Origin: Macrostomum hystrix | Taxonomy: Eukaryota; Platyhelminthes; Macrostomidae | Reading direction: 5' to 3' | Length of the DNA: 64,000 nucleotides | Assembly (NCBI GenBank): GCA_950097015.1 | Contig: CATNEN010000033.1 | Span: 3,911,501 to 3,975,500, forward strand | Shown here: piece by piece, positions 1 through 12,979 of the stretch | Layout of the letters: every line of letters begins with the position of its first letter | How positions within the stretch are numbered: the first letter of the stretch is position 1 | The notes under the pieces: model-generated | Told to the model about the DNA's origin: nothing | The model's input: only the letters and a program-made list of their open reading frames with translations | Database searches by the model: none | Program-made: the position numbers and the translations under genes

Positions 1-1975
1 AAGTTTTATCCAAACAGAGGAGGAGTGCGTGCTTGGATCAAGTTTTATCCAATCAGAAGAGGAGTGTGTGCTTGGATCAAGTTTTGTCTAATCAGAAGAG
101 GAGTGTGTGCTTGGATCAAGTTTTATCCAATCAGAAGAGGAGTGTGTGCTTGGATCAAGTTTTATCGAATCAGAAGAGGAGTGCGTGCTTGGATCAAGTT
201 TTATCCAATCAGAAGAGGAGTGCGTGCTTGGATCAAATTTTATCCAATCAGAAGAGGAGTGCGTGCTTGGATCAAATTTTATCCAATCAGAAGAGGAGTG
301 CGTGCTTGGATCAAATTTTATCCAATCAGAAGAGGAGTGCGTGCTTGGATCAAATTTTATCCAATCAGAAGAGGAGTGCGTGCTTGGATCAAGTTTTATC
401 CAAACAGAAGAGGAGTGTGTGCTTGGATCAAGTTTTATCGAATCAGAAGAGGAGTGTGTGCTTGGATCAAATTTTATCCAATCAGAAGAGGAGTGCGTGC
501 TTGGATCAAATTTTATCCAAACAGAAGAGGAGTGCGTGCTTGGATCAAGTTTTATCGAATCAGAAGAGGAGTGCGTGCTTGGATCAAATTTTATCCAATC
601 AGAAGAGGAGTGCGTGCTTGGATCAAATTTTATCCAATCAGAAGAGGAGTGTGTGCTTGGATCAAGTTTTATCCAATCAGAAGAGGAGTGTGTGCTTGGA
701 TCAAGTTTTATCCAAACAGAGGAGGAGTGCGTGCTTGGATCAAGTTTTATCCAATCAGAAGAGGAGTGTGTGCTTGGATCAAATTTTGTCTAATCAGAAG
801 AGGAGTGTGTGCTTGGATCAAGTTTTATCCAATCAGAAGAGGAGTGTGTGCTTGGATCAAGTTTTATCGAATCAGAAGAGGAGTGCGTGCTTGGATCAAG
901 TTTTATCCAATCAGAAGAGGAGTGCGTGCTTGGATCAAATTTTATCCAATCAGAAGAGGAGTGCGTGCTTGGATCAAATTTTATCCAATCAGAAGAGGAG
1001 TGCGTGCTTGGATCAAATTTTATCCAATCAGAAGAGGAGTGCGTGCTTGGATCAAATTTTATCCAATCAGAAGAGGAGTGCGTGCTTGGATCAAGTTTTA
1101 TCCAAACAGAAGAGGAGTGTGTGCTTGGATCAAGTTTTATCCAAACAGAAGAGGAGTGCGTGCTTGGATCAAGTTTTATCCAAACAGAAGAGGAGTGTGT
1201 GCTTGGATCAAATTTTATCCAATCAGAAGAGGAGTGTGTGCTTGGATCAAGTTTTATCCAATCAGAAGAGGAGTGTGTGCTTGGATCAAGTTTTATCCAA
1301 TCAGAAGAGGAGTGCGTGCTTGGATCAAGTTTTGTCTAATCAGAAGAGGAGTGTGTGCTTGGATCAAGTTTTGTCTAATCAGAAGAGGAGTGCGTGCTTG
1401 GATCAAGTTTTATCCAATCAGAAGAGGAGTGTGTGCTTGGATCAAGTTTTATCCAAACAGAAGAGGAGTGCGTGCTTGGATCAAGTTTTGTCTAATCAGA
1501 AGAGGAGTGCGTGCTTGGATCAAGTTTTATCCAATCAGAAGAGGAGTGCGTGCTTGGATCAAGTTTTGTCTAATCAGAAGAGGAGTGTGTGCTTGGATCA
1601 AGTTTTGTCTAATCAGAAGAGGAGTGCGTGCTTGGATCAAGTTTTATCCAATCAGAAGAGGAGTGTGTGCTTGGATCAAGTTTTATCCAAACAGAAGAGG
1701 AGTGTGTGCTTGGATCAAGTTTTGTCTAATCAGAAGAGGAGTGCGTGCTTGGATCAAGTTTTATCCAAACAGAAGAGGAGTGTGTGCTTGGATCAAGTTT
1801 TGTCTAATCAGAAGAGGAGTGTGTGCTTGGATCAAGTTTTATCCAAACAGAAGAGGAGTGTGTGCTTGGATCAAGTTTTATCCAATCAGAAGAGGAGTGT
1901 GTGCTTGGATCAAGTTTTATCCAATCAGAAGAGGAGTGCGTGCTTGGATCGAGTTATATCCAATCAGAGGAGTGT
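1..1975. repeat. 39-bp minisatellite, about 50 copies, cut by the window start
   Basis: A 39-bp unit built around CTTGGATCAAGTTTTATCC followed by AATCAGAAGAGGAGTGTGTG repeats head to tail from base 1, so the array extends beyond the window. Units differ at a few fixed positions: GTGTGTG or GTGCGTG, AAG or AAA, and TATCC, TATCG or TGTCT. Because 39 is a multiple of 3 and most units lack stops, long frames stay open. The TGTCTAA variant introduces stops in one frame and substitutions are not confined to silent positions, so I do not call this coding. It ends in a degenerate unit near 1975. Confidence 0.97.
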
Positions 1976-2454
1976 GTGCATAGGGTTATTACGAAGTTCT
2001 AATAAAAAGGAGATTGAGTGTTTTCGGATTTCGGTTGACTGTTCGTTTGAGCGAATCAGAGTTGATTGTTGTCCACTGACCAAACGAAAGCTCATATTTA
2101 GCTAAGTCTATACTTCTTAACCTTCGTATTCTCAGTTGTGTTCTCAGTTTGAAACTGTTTGTCTATTAGATAATAAACTGTCTTGTTTCAAGACGTAAAG
2201 GCAAAAGTCTGATTGCATTCAGCAATTACAATTGAGAAAATTTATTTGTTTTAGGCAACATTTGGCTTTTAATATCGGATTGTGCGTTTTTGTCTGAAGC
2301 CTTTATATGTAAAAACAAATGGAACCAAAACAATCGATTGGCATCAATTATTTGCTTCGTAGTTCTTTTTCAAGTATTATATAATATGTCCAGGCTAGTC
2401 TGTTGAGAAATTTATGCTTTAAACAGGTGTGTTTTTCAGTACCGATCCTCACTT
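1976..2454. other. gene-free AT-rich spacer between two arrays
   Basis: No exon with coding character, RNA gene or element end was recognised. It may be intron or 5' flank of the BEN-like gene that follows. Confidence 0.5.
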
Positions 2455-2880
2455 TCCACTTCCTGACTCTTATTTGATTGGATGTCTCACCAGCACAATA
2501 ACAACAGCCTCACTTCCTGACTCTTATTTGATTGGATGTCTCACCAGCACTCTAACAACAGCCTCACTTCCTGGCTCTTATCAGATTGGATGTCTCACCA
2601 GCACTCTAACAACAGCCTCACTTCCTGGCTCTTATCAGATTGGATGTCTCACCAGCACTCTAACAACAGCCTGACTTCCTGGCTCTTATTTGATTGGATG
2701 TCTCACCAGCACTCTAACAACAGCCTCACTTCCTGGCTCTTATCAGATTGGATGTCTCACCAGCACTCTAACAACAGCCTCACTTCCTGGCTCTTATTTG
2801 ATTGGATGTCTCACCAGCACTCTAACAACAGCCTCACTTCCTGGCTCTTATCAGATTTGATGTCTCACCAGCACTCCAAT
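2455..2880. repeat. 54-bp minisatellite, about 8 copies
   Basis: The 54-bp unit includes CTTCCTGGCTCTTATCAGAT and GTCTCACCAGCACTCTAACA. Copies alternate TTTGATTGG and CAGATTGG variants. It lies immediately upstream of the acceptor of the first BEN-gene exon seen here. The 54-bp period explains the open frames across it. Confidence 0.95.
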
Positions 2881-2907
2881 TAGCCAATCAGATTTAACTC
2901 CGTGCAG

Positions 2908-4701
<1,794 letters not shown>

Positions 4702-5144
4702 AGAGACGCGGATCGAATCATGCTCGCAGCAATCACTGTAAATTGTAGCTCATGCTGTCTGTGCAATCTGAAATCACTGTCTTTCTTACTGCTGGGGCAG
4801 TGCCGATTCAATGTGACTACCTTGGTTACAGTTATTTCAATACATATCGGGACGTGCTTCTCGCGTTGCTAGGATTACATCCAGCTGTGCTTATTTGGAA
4901 AAGATCCCCATTGTTTAGTGTTGTCAGTTTTTACAGTTTGTATTGCAATTTTTTGTCTCGACTATCCAGACTGTCAGGCAGTCTCCAGAGCTTTTTTCCT
5001 TCGAACTTTTCTCTAGGGAAGCCTTTATCTATTAACCTGTGTAAGCTACCCAGGCTCCAGTCTGTTTATTGTGCCGCTCTGTCATACATGCCTAGCAATC
5101 TCTTATCAGCATTTTAGCGTGACTTTTTACCCCTTGTCCTGCAG
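4702..5144. other. 3' flank of the BEN-like gene
   Basis: Contains one 121-codon open frame (4752-5117) without recognisable motifs or splice partners. It probably holds 3' UTR. No clear AATAAA signal was seen. Confidence 0.4.
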
Positions 5145-5772
5145 CACTGCCTCATCTGACATCCCTCTGCCTCACCTGACATCCCTCTGCCTCACCTGAC
5201 ATCCCCTCTGCCTCACCTGACATCCCCTCTGCCCCACCTGACATCCCTCTGCCTCATCTGACATCCCCTCTGCCTCACCTGACATCCCTCTGCCTCACCT
5301 GACATCCCTCTGCCTCACCTGACATCCCCTCTGCCTCACCTGACATCCCTCTGCCTCACCTGACATCCCCTCTGCCTCACCTGACATCCCTCTGCCTCAC
5401 CTGACATCCCTCTGCCTCACCTGACATCCCTCTGCCTCACCTGACATCCCCTCTGCCTCACCTGACATCCCTCTGCCTCACCTGACATCCCTCTGCCTGA
5501 CCTGACATCCTTCTGCCTCACCTGACATCCCTCTGCCTCACCTGACATCCCTCTGCCTCACCTGACATCCCCTCTGCCTCACCTGACATCCCCTCTGCCT
5601 CACCTGACATCCCTCTGCCTCACCTGACATCCCTCTGCCTCACCTGACATCCTTCTGCCTCACCTGACATCCCTCTGCCTCACCTGACATCCCCTCTGCC
5701 TCACCTGACATCCCCTCTGCCTCACCTGACATCCCTCTGCCTCACCTGACATCCACTCTGCCCCACCTGAGG
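5145..5772. repeat. 20/21-bp minisatellite, about 30 copies
   Basis: The unit is CTCTGCCTCACCTGACATCC, with or without one extra C. The mixture of 20-mers and 21-mers shifts frame constantly, so no long open frame crosses it. The last unit reads CCCCACCTGAGGGG and breaks off at about 5772. Confidence 0.96.
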
Positions 5773-6719
5773 GGCAGAAGACCTTAGGTACTCTCGCTAA
5801 TTCTCAGCAATAGACCCATCCCATTCGGTTGTACTTTTTGGTGTTAATTTTTTTAATTCCGACAGTTTTTTAATTAAAGGCAATTCGACTGTCCAAGTAC
5901 ACTCTTCTGATAGAGTATTTCTGATCTCAAGAAGTCACAGTATTACAAGACAAAATTTCTCGTAGATTGCTCATTAAATATAATTCTGTCAGTATTTTAT
6001 CAGCGAATTTTATACTGATTTAATCGTATTCTCTAAAGGGCATTATATACCTCAAATACGGGTATTTCGATACATATCGGCTAAGTAGTGGTAACGCATC
6101 GAGGCAAGTGTTTTGGAGCAGCCATCCGGTACCTGCGAAACTGAGGTGAACAAATGTACATAGTGTGTACATCTGTACCTGCTATTTCATTGTGAAGGAG
6201 GTAAAAAAGCAACTCTTGAGTTCTCAACTGAGCACATGAAAGTGTCGAATAGAATGCAAAAGCATGACGCGCAGGATTTACTGAGACTGTCCGGCGTTTG
6301 TACTTCTACGGTTACACGGGAAGCTAAACTAAAATTTAGAGAAAATAATCCTGTACAGTATTCTGGTTTAGTGAATCAAAGTGAGCCAAAATGCAATTAG
6401 CAAGTCAAGTTTACACAGCTACCAGGTAAAATGTTATAGCTTTTCATGATGCGCGGAGAAAAACATGCTTTTAACTCTAAAAATAGCCGGAATCAATCTA
6501 AGACTTTGACATCTGCAGGCGAACATCTCTACTTCCAGTATATAGTAGTGCTCATTAGATACAGTGAAATATTTTTAATCCTGCTCTCCGAATGCTGAAA
6601 AAGCAACTATCAAGCTCATAAAAATATAATTTAAGCAATTAAATTCAGCAGTGTTCAAGGGGTTAAAAATAGAGCCGTTTATAGTGCCGGTTCAATCAGC
6701 TTTGTACAGTTGCTGACTG
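5773..6719. other. gene-free AT-rich intergenic DNA
   Basis: No coding exon, RNA gene or element terminus was recognised. The right end is the probable 3' UTR of the minus-strand RING gene, with an ATTAAA-like signal on the minus strand near 6573. Confidence 0.5.
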
Positions 6720-6722
6720 ACT

Positions 6723-7729
6723 TCAGTCGTCATATTCATAATCAGCCTCATCCGAGTCGGAGGTTGTGTCATCAGAGTTCGCTCGAATCGGTGGCCCAAG
6801 GCCAGCGCGAGGCCGTCGATTGCTGCTACCGCCACTGCCACTGATGATGCTTCCCTGAAGCCGCGGCAGAGACGGCGGTGACGACGGCGCGCCGGCAGCC
6901 ACTCCGACAGCTCCGCCGCCTCCGTCAACAATGCGGCTGAGGTTGCTGGCCACCTGGGACAACCGCCTGTTGAGGCTCTGCACCTCGGCCAGCTGCCTGA
7001 GGCGTCGCATTTCCCGCTGCTGAGTCTCCAGCTGGTGCCGCTGAACCGCTCGCCGGCGCTCGTCTAGTTCGACAGTCAGCAGAGCCATCAAAACAGCCAG
7101 ATGGTCGCGACTCTGCTGCAGCCGTTGCGCCATGGCTGGAGGCTGACGACGAGCCCGACGGTTCAGGCGTGTGTACTGCAGTTCTTGCTGCTGCGGCTGC
7201 GGCTGCAGCTGCGGCTGCGGCTGCGGCTGCGGCTGCGGCTGCGGCTGTGCGAATTGAGCTGTTAAGACACTCGAAAGTGAGGAAGCATCGGAAGCGAATT
7301 GATCTGGCGGTGGGAGGGTGGGCATTTCGCCGACAGCCGACTCTTCGGCTTCGTGAGCTGGCGTCGACCGGCTCGGCTGACCAGCGGGCTGCGATGCGAC
7401 TGATGGCTGTTGCAATCGGCGAGCCAACGGCCTGGACGGTGCATTGGCTGGTCGGGGTGCTGTTGGAGGATGGGGAGTTCGCGAAGGCGGCGTCGGATGC
7501 TGAGACCGCGGTTGCTGCTGCTGGGTTGAGCCTGAGGGCCTTCTAACGTTGGCTGCCGCGGCAGGGCCGACGGATGATGGCGCATTTGAGCCACGTCGAG
7601 CAACGCCTGCTGCAGCTGTTGCTGCTGCGGGCGTGGCTTCAGTTGAAGCATTCTGAACCAACCGCGGACCAGAGCCCTGTTGCCGGAGTCCTAGCAGTCG
7701 CGAAGGCGGTTGTGGCGGTGCTGACGGGA

Positions 7730-7787
<58 letters not shown>

Positions 7788-8784
7788 TGGTACTGTCTCT
7801 GCCACTGCTGGTGCAGGTGGCGGCGGCGGCGGCAGTGGTGGCAGCGCGGGCCGCGCCTCGCTCTGCTTGCTGCTCAAGGCCGGCAGCTGGCCACCAGCTG
7901 ACGGCGCCAGCTCTTTCTCATCGTAGCGCCGATGCTCGTGGGCGTCAAAGTCACGCAAGCAGCCGCGCCAGTTGCATCCGGGGCAGTCGGGACAGCGGAC
8001 CCGCTTCCGGCCGAGCCGCTCGTTGATGTCGGGGCTGCGGGCGTATTCGCCAGGCGCTCTGCACACCGGGCAGCACTCGGCCCCGTTGCCGTCCTGGCCG
8101 CTCCACTCGTAGATGCATCCGTAGCAGAAGCGATGCCTGTTGCGGCACTCGTGACAGTCCTTCAGGATGCTAAAGCTGCGGGGAAATTTGAGACAGTGTT
8201 TGGCTTTTCAAACAACTAAACGAAGCCGCTTTAAGATGTACCTGTTAGACACGTTGAGATGTACCTGTTAGACTCGGGGAATGCACCTGTTAGACTTGGG
8301 GAGATTTACCTGTTAGACATTGGGAGAGTTACCCCAGGGTCACCTGTTAGACACAATATTCATGAATTATTAATAGGGTCATAGTTCTAAAAATTCTACA
8401 AAAAGCATCTGGGAATATGATTGCAATTGCACCCACCAAATCCGGCACTCGAACTGTTCTTTCTCAGCGTCGGACAGGTAGAAAAACATCTCTTCTGAGT
8501 ATCCGCCGGGTCGAGCCTTTTCGTCCTCGGCGTCGGCGCCTCCCCCAGGTGCGTCCTCGCCGTCTTCGGTATTATTTTCGGCCTCGCCCTCGGCCCCGTT
8601 GCGAATGGCCGACAGCAGCCGGTCCATGAAGGAGTAGATGGAGATGGCCACCATGGTCTGTTGGTCGTAAATCTGTCCGACATCGTCTGCCGAGTCTGAG
8701 CCTTGGCGACTGCTCTCCGACATTTCGCGCAAATTCCTGATCTTCGCCTTGGCCCCCTCTGTATCCGATGGTCCTTCTTGTGCT
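6723..8784 (-). CDS. RING-finger E3 ubiquitin ligase-like protein with adjacent CH-rich zinc finger and long polyQ/Pro tail
   Basis: Two minus-strand exons, 8784 (or ATG at 8723) to 8437 and 8175 to 6723, stop TGA at 6723-6725. From ATG 8723 the protein is 579 aa. The donor GTGGGT (8436-8431) splits a codon, TG|C, and the junction creates the second RING cysteine. The result is ECRIC, nine residues, C-RNR-H-RF-C-YG-C-I and finally CPVC, which satisfies the C3HC4 RING spacing. Next comes CPDCPGCNWRGCLRDFDAHEH, a TRAF/NRDP1-like zinc-binding segment. The remaining 400 residues are low complexity: a run of about 20 Gln, repeated Gln-Pro dipeptides, a helical Arg/Gln-rich segment that may be a coiled coil, and an acidic end (SDSDEADYEYDD). 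The frame stays open upstream of ATG 8723 to an AG at 8786-8785, so an earlier exon or a trans-splice site is possible. E2 partner and substrate are unknown. Confidence 0.72.
7198..7251. repeat. GGCTGC hexamer run encoding Gln-Pro repeats
   Basis: About eight GGCTGC units within the RING-gene last exon encode alternating Gln and Pro on the minus strand. Opposite-strand alanine-rich frames here are shadows. Confidence 0.85.
7730..7783. repeat. (CTG)n trinucleotide run encoding polyglutamine on the minus strand
   Basis: About 18 CTG units (CAG on the coding strand), uninterrupted except at the edges. It encodes the long Gln tract of the RING protein and is likely length-polymorphic. Confidence 0.92.
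8230..8352. repeat. short diverged repeat in the RING-gene intron
   Basis: Four to five diverged units of about 25-27 bp, each containing TACCTGTTAGAC (variants CACCTGTTAGAC). They occupy the middle of the 261-bp intron (8176-8436). Confidence 0.8.
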
Positions 8785-10647
8785 CTGCTAAAGAATATTA
8801 ATTAAACAGCTCCCGCCCGCGCCTCTGCCCTGGTCTCTCGCCTCTCTCCCTCCTCCCTGCCCTCCATGCACGGTGACAGGGCAAGGTACAAAAGCAAACT
8901 TCAATCGATAATAAAGGGCTGCACACACCCGTGCCTGCCTGCCCTGTCCCCTGGTTAGCATACCTATCGTTGCCATACCCCTGAGAAAATAGTAAGGGAG
9001 TGAGGGGGATCGCGCTGTACACTGCTAGTCTAGCAACTGACCCCTAGCATGCTCAGGACTGAATGTGCAGCCAGACACTTTCTAGCTAGCCTTTACTCTA
9101 GCCCCCCTCCTCAAAGCAGTGCAATCTGCTGACAAGGCGGATTCTAACTCGCAAATAAGTACTTGCAGTGACGATACATTTTATAAGTAAAAACTGGGAA
9201 TAAATTGATTGATTGTTTTCTCTTGTTAAGTATATTTCGTTGAACACACTCAGACTCAGACTTCTGAGCGAGGGGTCAGTAAGGCCTAGTCTAAAGCGCA
9301 ATGGAAACTGAAATTCACGACACGGTGGCTATCCCCAGTCCATGGACTGAATTTTGGTTCAATTTTGGCAGAGCACATTGAACCCACTGAACCGCAGGCA
9401 AATGAATTGGTTCCGTGAGCCATCGCAAGTGATATTACAGCAGCTCCTCCACTGCTGCCATAGAAGTTGCTCCTGGTCCATTGTTGCAATCCCAAGCAGT
9501 GATAGTTCTGCCACACAGCTCGGCGGAGTTTTTGTGCTCAAACCAAGGAAAAGATACACACGAGCCTACTCATGGGGTGAAGCTAAGTTAGTAGTAATAA
9601 ACAGACTTTTTATTCTTTATTTAACAGTAGAAAGACCGCGATTTGTTTAAAATATCCTCATATTTATTTTTTTATCTCCTAGAATATTCAACCGATCGCT
9701 ATGAAAATCTAGAAAATGAGGCAAAAAAATTTTCCGTGGTTTATTTACATAATTTTTCTTAATTTACTTAATTTACTACGAGCTAAAATCGGTCCTTCGG
9801 TTTGGGAGCAGCAGTGAAGAAGGCAGTGGCTATTTTAATCAGTACTATAGATACATGGTAAACCTTTGACGTTGCATGCTGATCTTCGCTAATATGTGTT
9901 ACGCGAGTTGGTTGAAAATCACTTGTTTTCTGCTATAAACCATTATTTCACGTCCCGCCATATAGCCTCTTCAGTTAGGGAACTACAAGTATTAATTTTC
10001 ATGGAGCGAATAGCCACAAAATTCTTTCGCTCTTTAAGTTTCGACGGGTCCAGAAAACAATAAGTTTCCTGATCTAAATATATTTGGCTGCGTGTGACTC
10101 TCCGCTAGTTGTTAAAGCCCTGAAGATGACCTGTTAGGTCGAAATGCATCCGCATAACAAAACAAGCAACTACATGTTGGTGTTTACCTTCATTTACCTT
10201 TTAATTTTGAAGCGAGCAACACTTCTCATATGTATATATTCTATACATGTCCAACAGTAGATTTTCAAACTTCACCGGGCAAATAAGGCCCTTCAACGGT
10301 AGCACCTAGCTCAGCTCTCTAAAGTCCACCTCACCCCTTTTTAAATTGCAAAACTGCGTTGCCATGGCGTTTCATGGAATCGAAATTATTTAGCTTGGCT
10401 GTGGTCGTAGAACAACTTGTGTTTAAGCTTAGGCACTCGAGTCAGGTTGGCTAAATACACTTTAGAACTAGATCAATCTACTAAACAAATTTATTCCCTG
10501 AGGCATCAAGTAGACGATTTAATTGTTCACACCTGATTGTTCGTTCAGCACACGCGTGAGTTAGATTTCAACGTTATTTGAAACAGTCCCACAAAACTTG
10601 AAATCTTCTATCGTAGCCTCTGAATTTTGTGAGAAAACTTGGATCCC
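8785..10647. other. intergenic DNA between divergently oriented RING and DEG/ENaC genes
   Basis: The two genes point away from each other, so promoters for both should lie here, but I see no confident core promoter. It contains a degraded TTAA-ended dispersed repeat (9621-9837, listed separately). No other coding exon was recognised. Confidence 0.5.
9621..9837. mobile_element. short degraded copy of a TTAA-ended dispersed repeat
   Basis: It starts with TTAACAGTAGAAAGACC (9621-9637), identical to the start of the larger copy at 15545. It ends with a diverged version of the same right-hand sequence (TCGGTCCTTCGGTTTGGGAG, then GGCAGTGGCTATTTTAA). About 300 bp of the interior present in the 15545 copy is missing. 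TTAA at both ends suggests a piggyBac-type nonautonomous element; that is an inference. Confidence 0.5.
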
Positions 10648-12580
10648 ATGCAGTGTTTGCTGAAGAAATTGATATTTTTAATCAGAGCTGAGCATGGCTG
10701 TCAACGCTGCACCTGCTGCGAAAGTTTTCACGGGAGGGCAAAAAGTCGAAAATGGCTCACATTGATTAGGAAACACAGCCAGCTGAGCAAACACTCCACT
10801 GGTTCTCGCCCAGCAGCCGTCGAAGTGCAGAATTTAAGCTCAGACTCGGCACTGAAATTTAATTTCAACTCAATCCAGAGACTGATGCAGCTGTCTAGCG
10901 GAGAGCAGGTCAAAGCCAGGGAAGCCTGGGCCTCCGCCCTACCCGGAGGTGACGGCGGGCCAAACGGTCCGGCCTACTCGGTCAACTCAGTTAAGATGCG
11001 CCACGCGGTTGAGCAGTGGGCTAGAACAACCAGCATGCACGGCATCGCGAAGCTCGCTGGCGAGGACGTCGAGACACCGTCAGTGATGAGGCGTTTGGTC
11101 TGGGCCTGTCTGCTTCTGTGCTCTACCGGTTTCTTTGCATACCAGGTGAGAAAAATTGCACTGCAACCCTTAGCCTAAATACGAGCTTCCATCCGAAACC
11201 GTTTGACCCTTCCAGATCAGTCAGCTAGCCATCAAGTACTCTCAATTCCCAGCGGCTACCAGGCGCTACGAGGAGGATGTCAGCAGCGTCCAGTTTCCGG
11301 CCGTCACAATCTGCCCCATCAACGGTCTGTCGAATCATCGGTCTCAGGAAAAGATGGATTCAATAGCTAAAATTGCCGGCTACATCTTCGCAGCCAGCCC
11401 AAGTGGCAGCACCGGCTCACCAGCTGCCGCCACAGGCAACATGTCCTGTGAGGAGAAGTGGCGCCTCACCTCTTCGAACGTGCCGTCTAAGGAAAACTTC
11501 TTGATGGGAAGTTTTGCTATGGGGATGAATCAACTGAACGACTCCATGCTGTCCACTGTGTCAGTCCGTCTGACCGAGATTCTGCTAGATTGCACCTACT
11601 TTGGAATGCAGTGCACACCCAAGGACTTTGTCACCTTCCGCAACGCAGCCTTCGGCTTTTGCTACACGATCAACTTTAACGGCAGCTGGACTGCCTCCAG
11701 CTACGGCCCCATGAACAGCCTGCAAATGACGCTGGCCCTCAACCAGTCAGACTATATTGCGAACGGCTATGGCGACGCCGGATTCAGAATCCTGATCCAC
11801 GAGCCCTACACTTATCCGTTTGCTGAGGCTGAAGGCTACCACCTGAGTCCGGGAAACTCACTGCAGATTGGACTTAAATTCCTGCAGGTGGATACGCTAC
11901 CGCCGCCTTACGGCGCCTGCCGCATCTACACAGACGCCGAGAATCGGCTGCTGAACTCATATGTCAACGCGTCGGTCGACTCGCCGGTCGCTTCTGTTGG
12001 CTACAGCCATCAGTCCTGCATGCGAACCTGCTTGCAGACGGTCGCGCTCGGCACATGCGGCTGCTTCCTTCCTTGCAGTTATGCCAGCAATGCCCAGCGG
12101 AACGCAATGAAGCCGTGCGAGATCCGCTCTTCCATGCTAGCCAGCGGAAACTCCACACGGAAATCCTGCTACCAGCTGGTGATGGACTCAAACGACTGCA
12201 ACCAGCGGTGCAAGTTCCCCTGCAGCCGTCGGCTGTACCGGGCCGCGATCAGCCACGGACAGTTCCCGGCGCTCTCCTATTTGGCCAGGCTGATTGAGCT
12301 GGCCACGGCCAGCGGCTACGCTGCCGACGTTGCCAGGGTCAATGCCAGCGGACTACTGATGAACTTCGCTAGGAGCAACTTTCTGCGCGTGAGCATATTC
12401 GCAGAGGAACTGAAGCTGCACCACACTGAGGACTCACCCAGCTACCAGCTGAAGGATCTGCTCAGCGACTGCGGCGGCCAGGGCGGCTTCTGGCTCGGTC
12501 TAAGCATACTCACTCTGTTTGAGATGGCCGATCTGCTATCTCAGCTCTTCGGCAGCTGCACCAGGAGTCTCGGGAAGTAA
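10648..12580 (+). CDS. DEG/ENaC-family amiloride-sensitive sodium channel subunit
   Basis: Two exons, 10648-11145 and 11216-12580, joined in phase 0 across a 70-bp intron (CAG|GTGAGA ... TTCCAG|ATC), giving about 620 aa. Family hallmarks appear in order: the N-terminal His-Gly gating motif (SMHGIAKLAG, near residue 130); TM1 (VWACLLLCSTGFFAYQ) followed by FPAVTICPIN; a large extracellular loop with several N-glycosylation sequons; a cysteine-rich block (CMRTCLQT, GTCGCFLPCSY); and TM2 with the selectivity-filter Gly-x-Ser (FWLGLSILTLFEMADLL). Such channels are plasma-membrane trimers gated by protons, peptides or force, but the sequence does not say which. The first 120 residues lack resemblance to the family; a later ATG such as the one starting MRHAVEQW may be the true start. 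Stop TAA is followed by AATAAA at 12787. Confidence 0.93.
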
Positions 12581-12786
12581 ATGTTTAGGAGGTCAGGGGG
12601 ATATTTCATAAAGCTAGCATTTGCAAATTCCGACAAACCATGCCTAGAAACTTCATCAATCTCTAGGAGATTCGCAACCAGTGATCTCAAGCTTTGACCT
12701 TATCGATTCATGTCCTTAAGCGACTACTTTGGTTTAAGCCTTCTCATAAGCTTGTTTTAATAATAATAAGAAAAAAATTATTTGCA

Positions 12787-12792
12787 AATAAA
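12787..12792 (+). promoter_or_regulatory. candidate polyadenylation signal AATAAA of the DEG/ENaC gene
   Basis: AATAAA lies about 205 bp after the stop codon, in an A/T-rich context before the next repeat region. Confidence 0.4.
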
Positions 12793-12882
12793 AAATTTAC
12801 TATGTGTGTCTCAATTGGGTCAGATCTGCAGCCGACAGCACAACCGCAGTTATCAGCACAACTGCAGTTATCCGCAGTTAGA

Positions 12883-12924
12883 GGCGTCCCTCTAGTCCAT
12901 CAGCCTATGGACTAGAGGGACACC
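12883..12924. repeat. perfect 15-bp inverted repeat with 6-nt loop
   Basis: Arms 12886-12900 and 12907-12921 (GTCCCTCTAGTCCAT and its exact complement) flank CAGCCT. Two more G-C pairs follow outside one mismatch. It sits in an otherwise simple sequence with CAGTTATC-type short repeats. Confidence 0.9.
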
Positions 12925-12979
12925 TACCTACCCTCAATTAATCGTACCCCAGCTAATGCTCAGTACCCTCAATTAATAT

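Noticed and set aside
1-1975. CRISPR array
   Set aside because: The units are head to tail with no unique spacers, and the DNA is a eukaryotic nuclear genome.
25-2105. 652- and 690-codon open frames
   Set aside because: They are stop-free readings of the 39-bp array in different frames at once. The frames are not selectively conserved and substitutions are not silent in any frame.
4752-5117. 121-codon frame after the BEN-like gene
   Set aside because: No motif, no splice partner, and it lies in the likely 3' UTR.
7169-8219. Plus-strand alanine-rich frames over the RING gene
   Set aside because: They are shadows of CAG/CTG and Gln-Pro repeats. The minus strand has the RING motif, splice-consistent frame and stop.
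10118-10160. Tail of a retroelement (GAAGATGACCTGTTAGGTC)
   Set aside because: Only a short familiar-looking string with a 5-bp hairpin. No reverse transcriptase or flanking duplication was seen.
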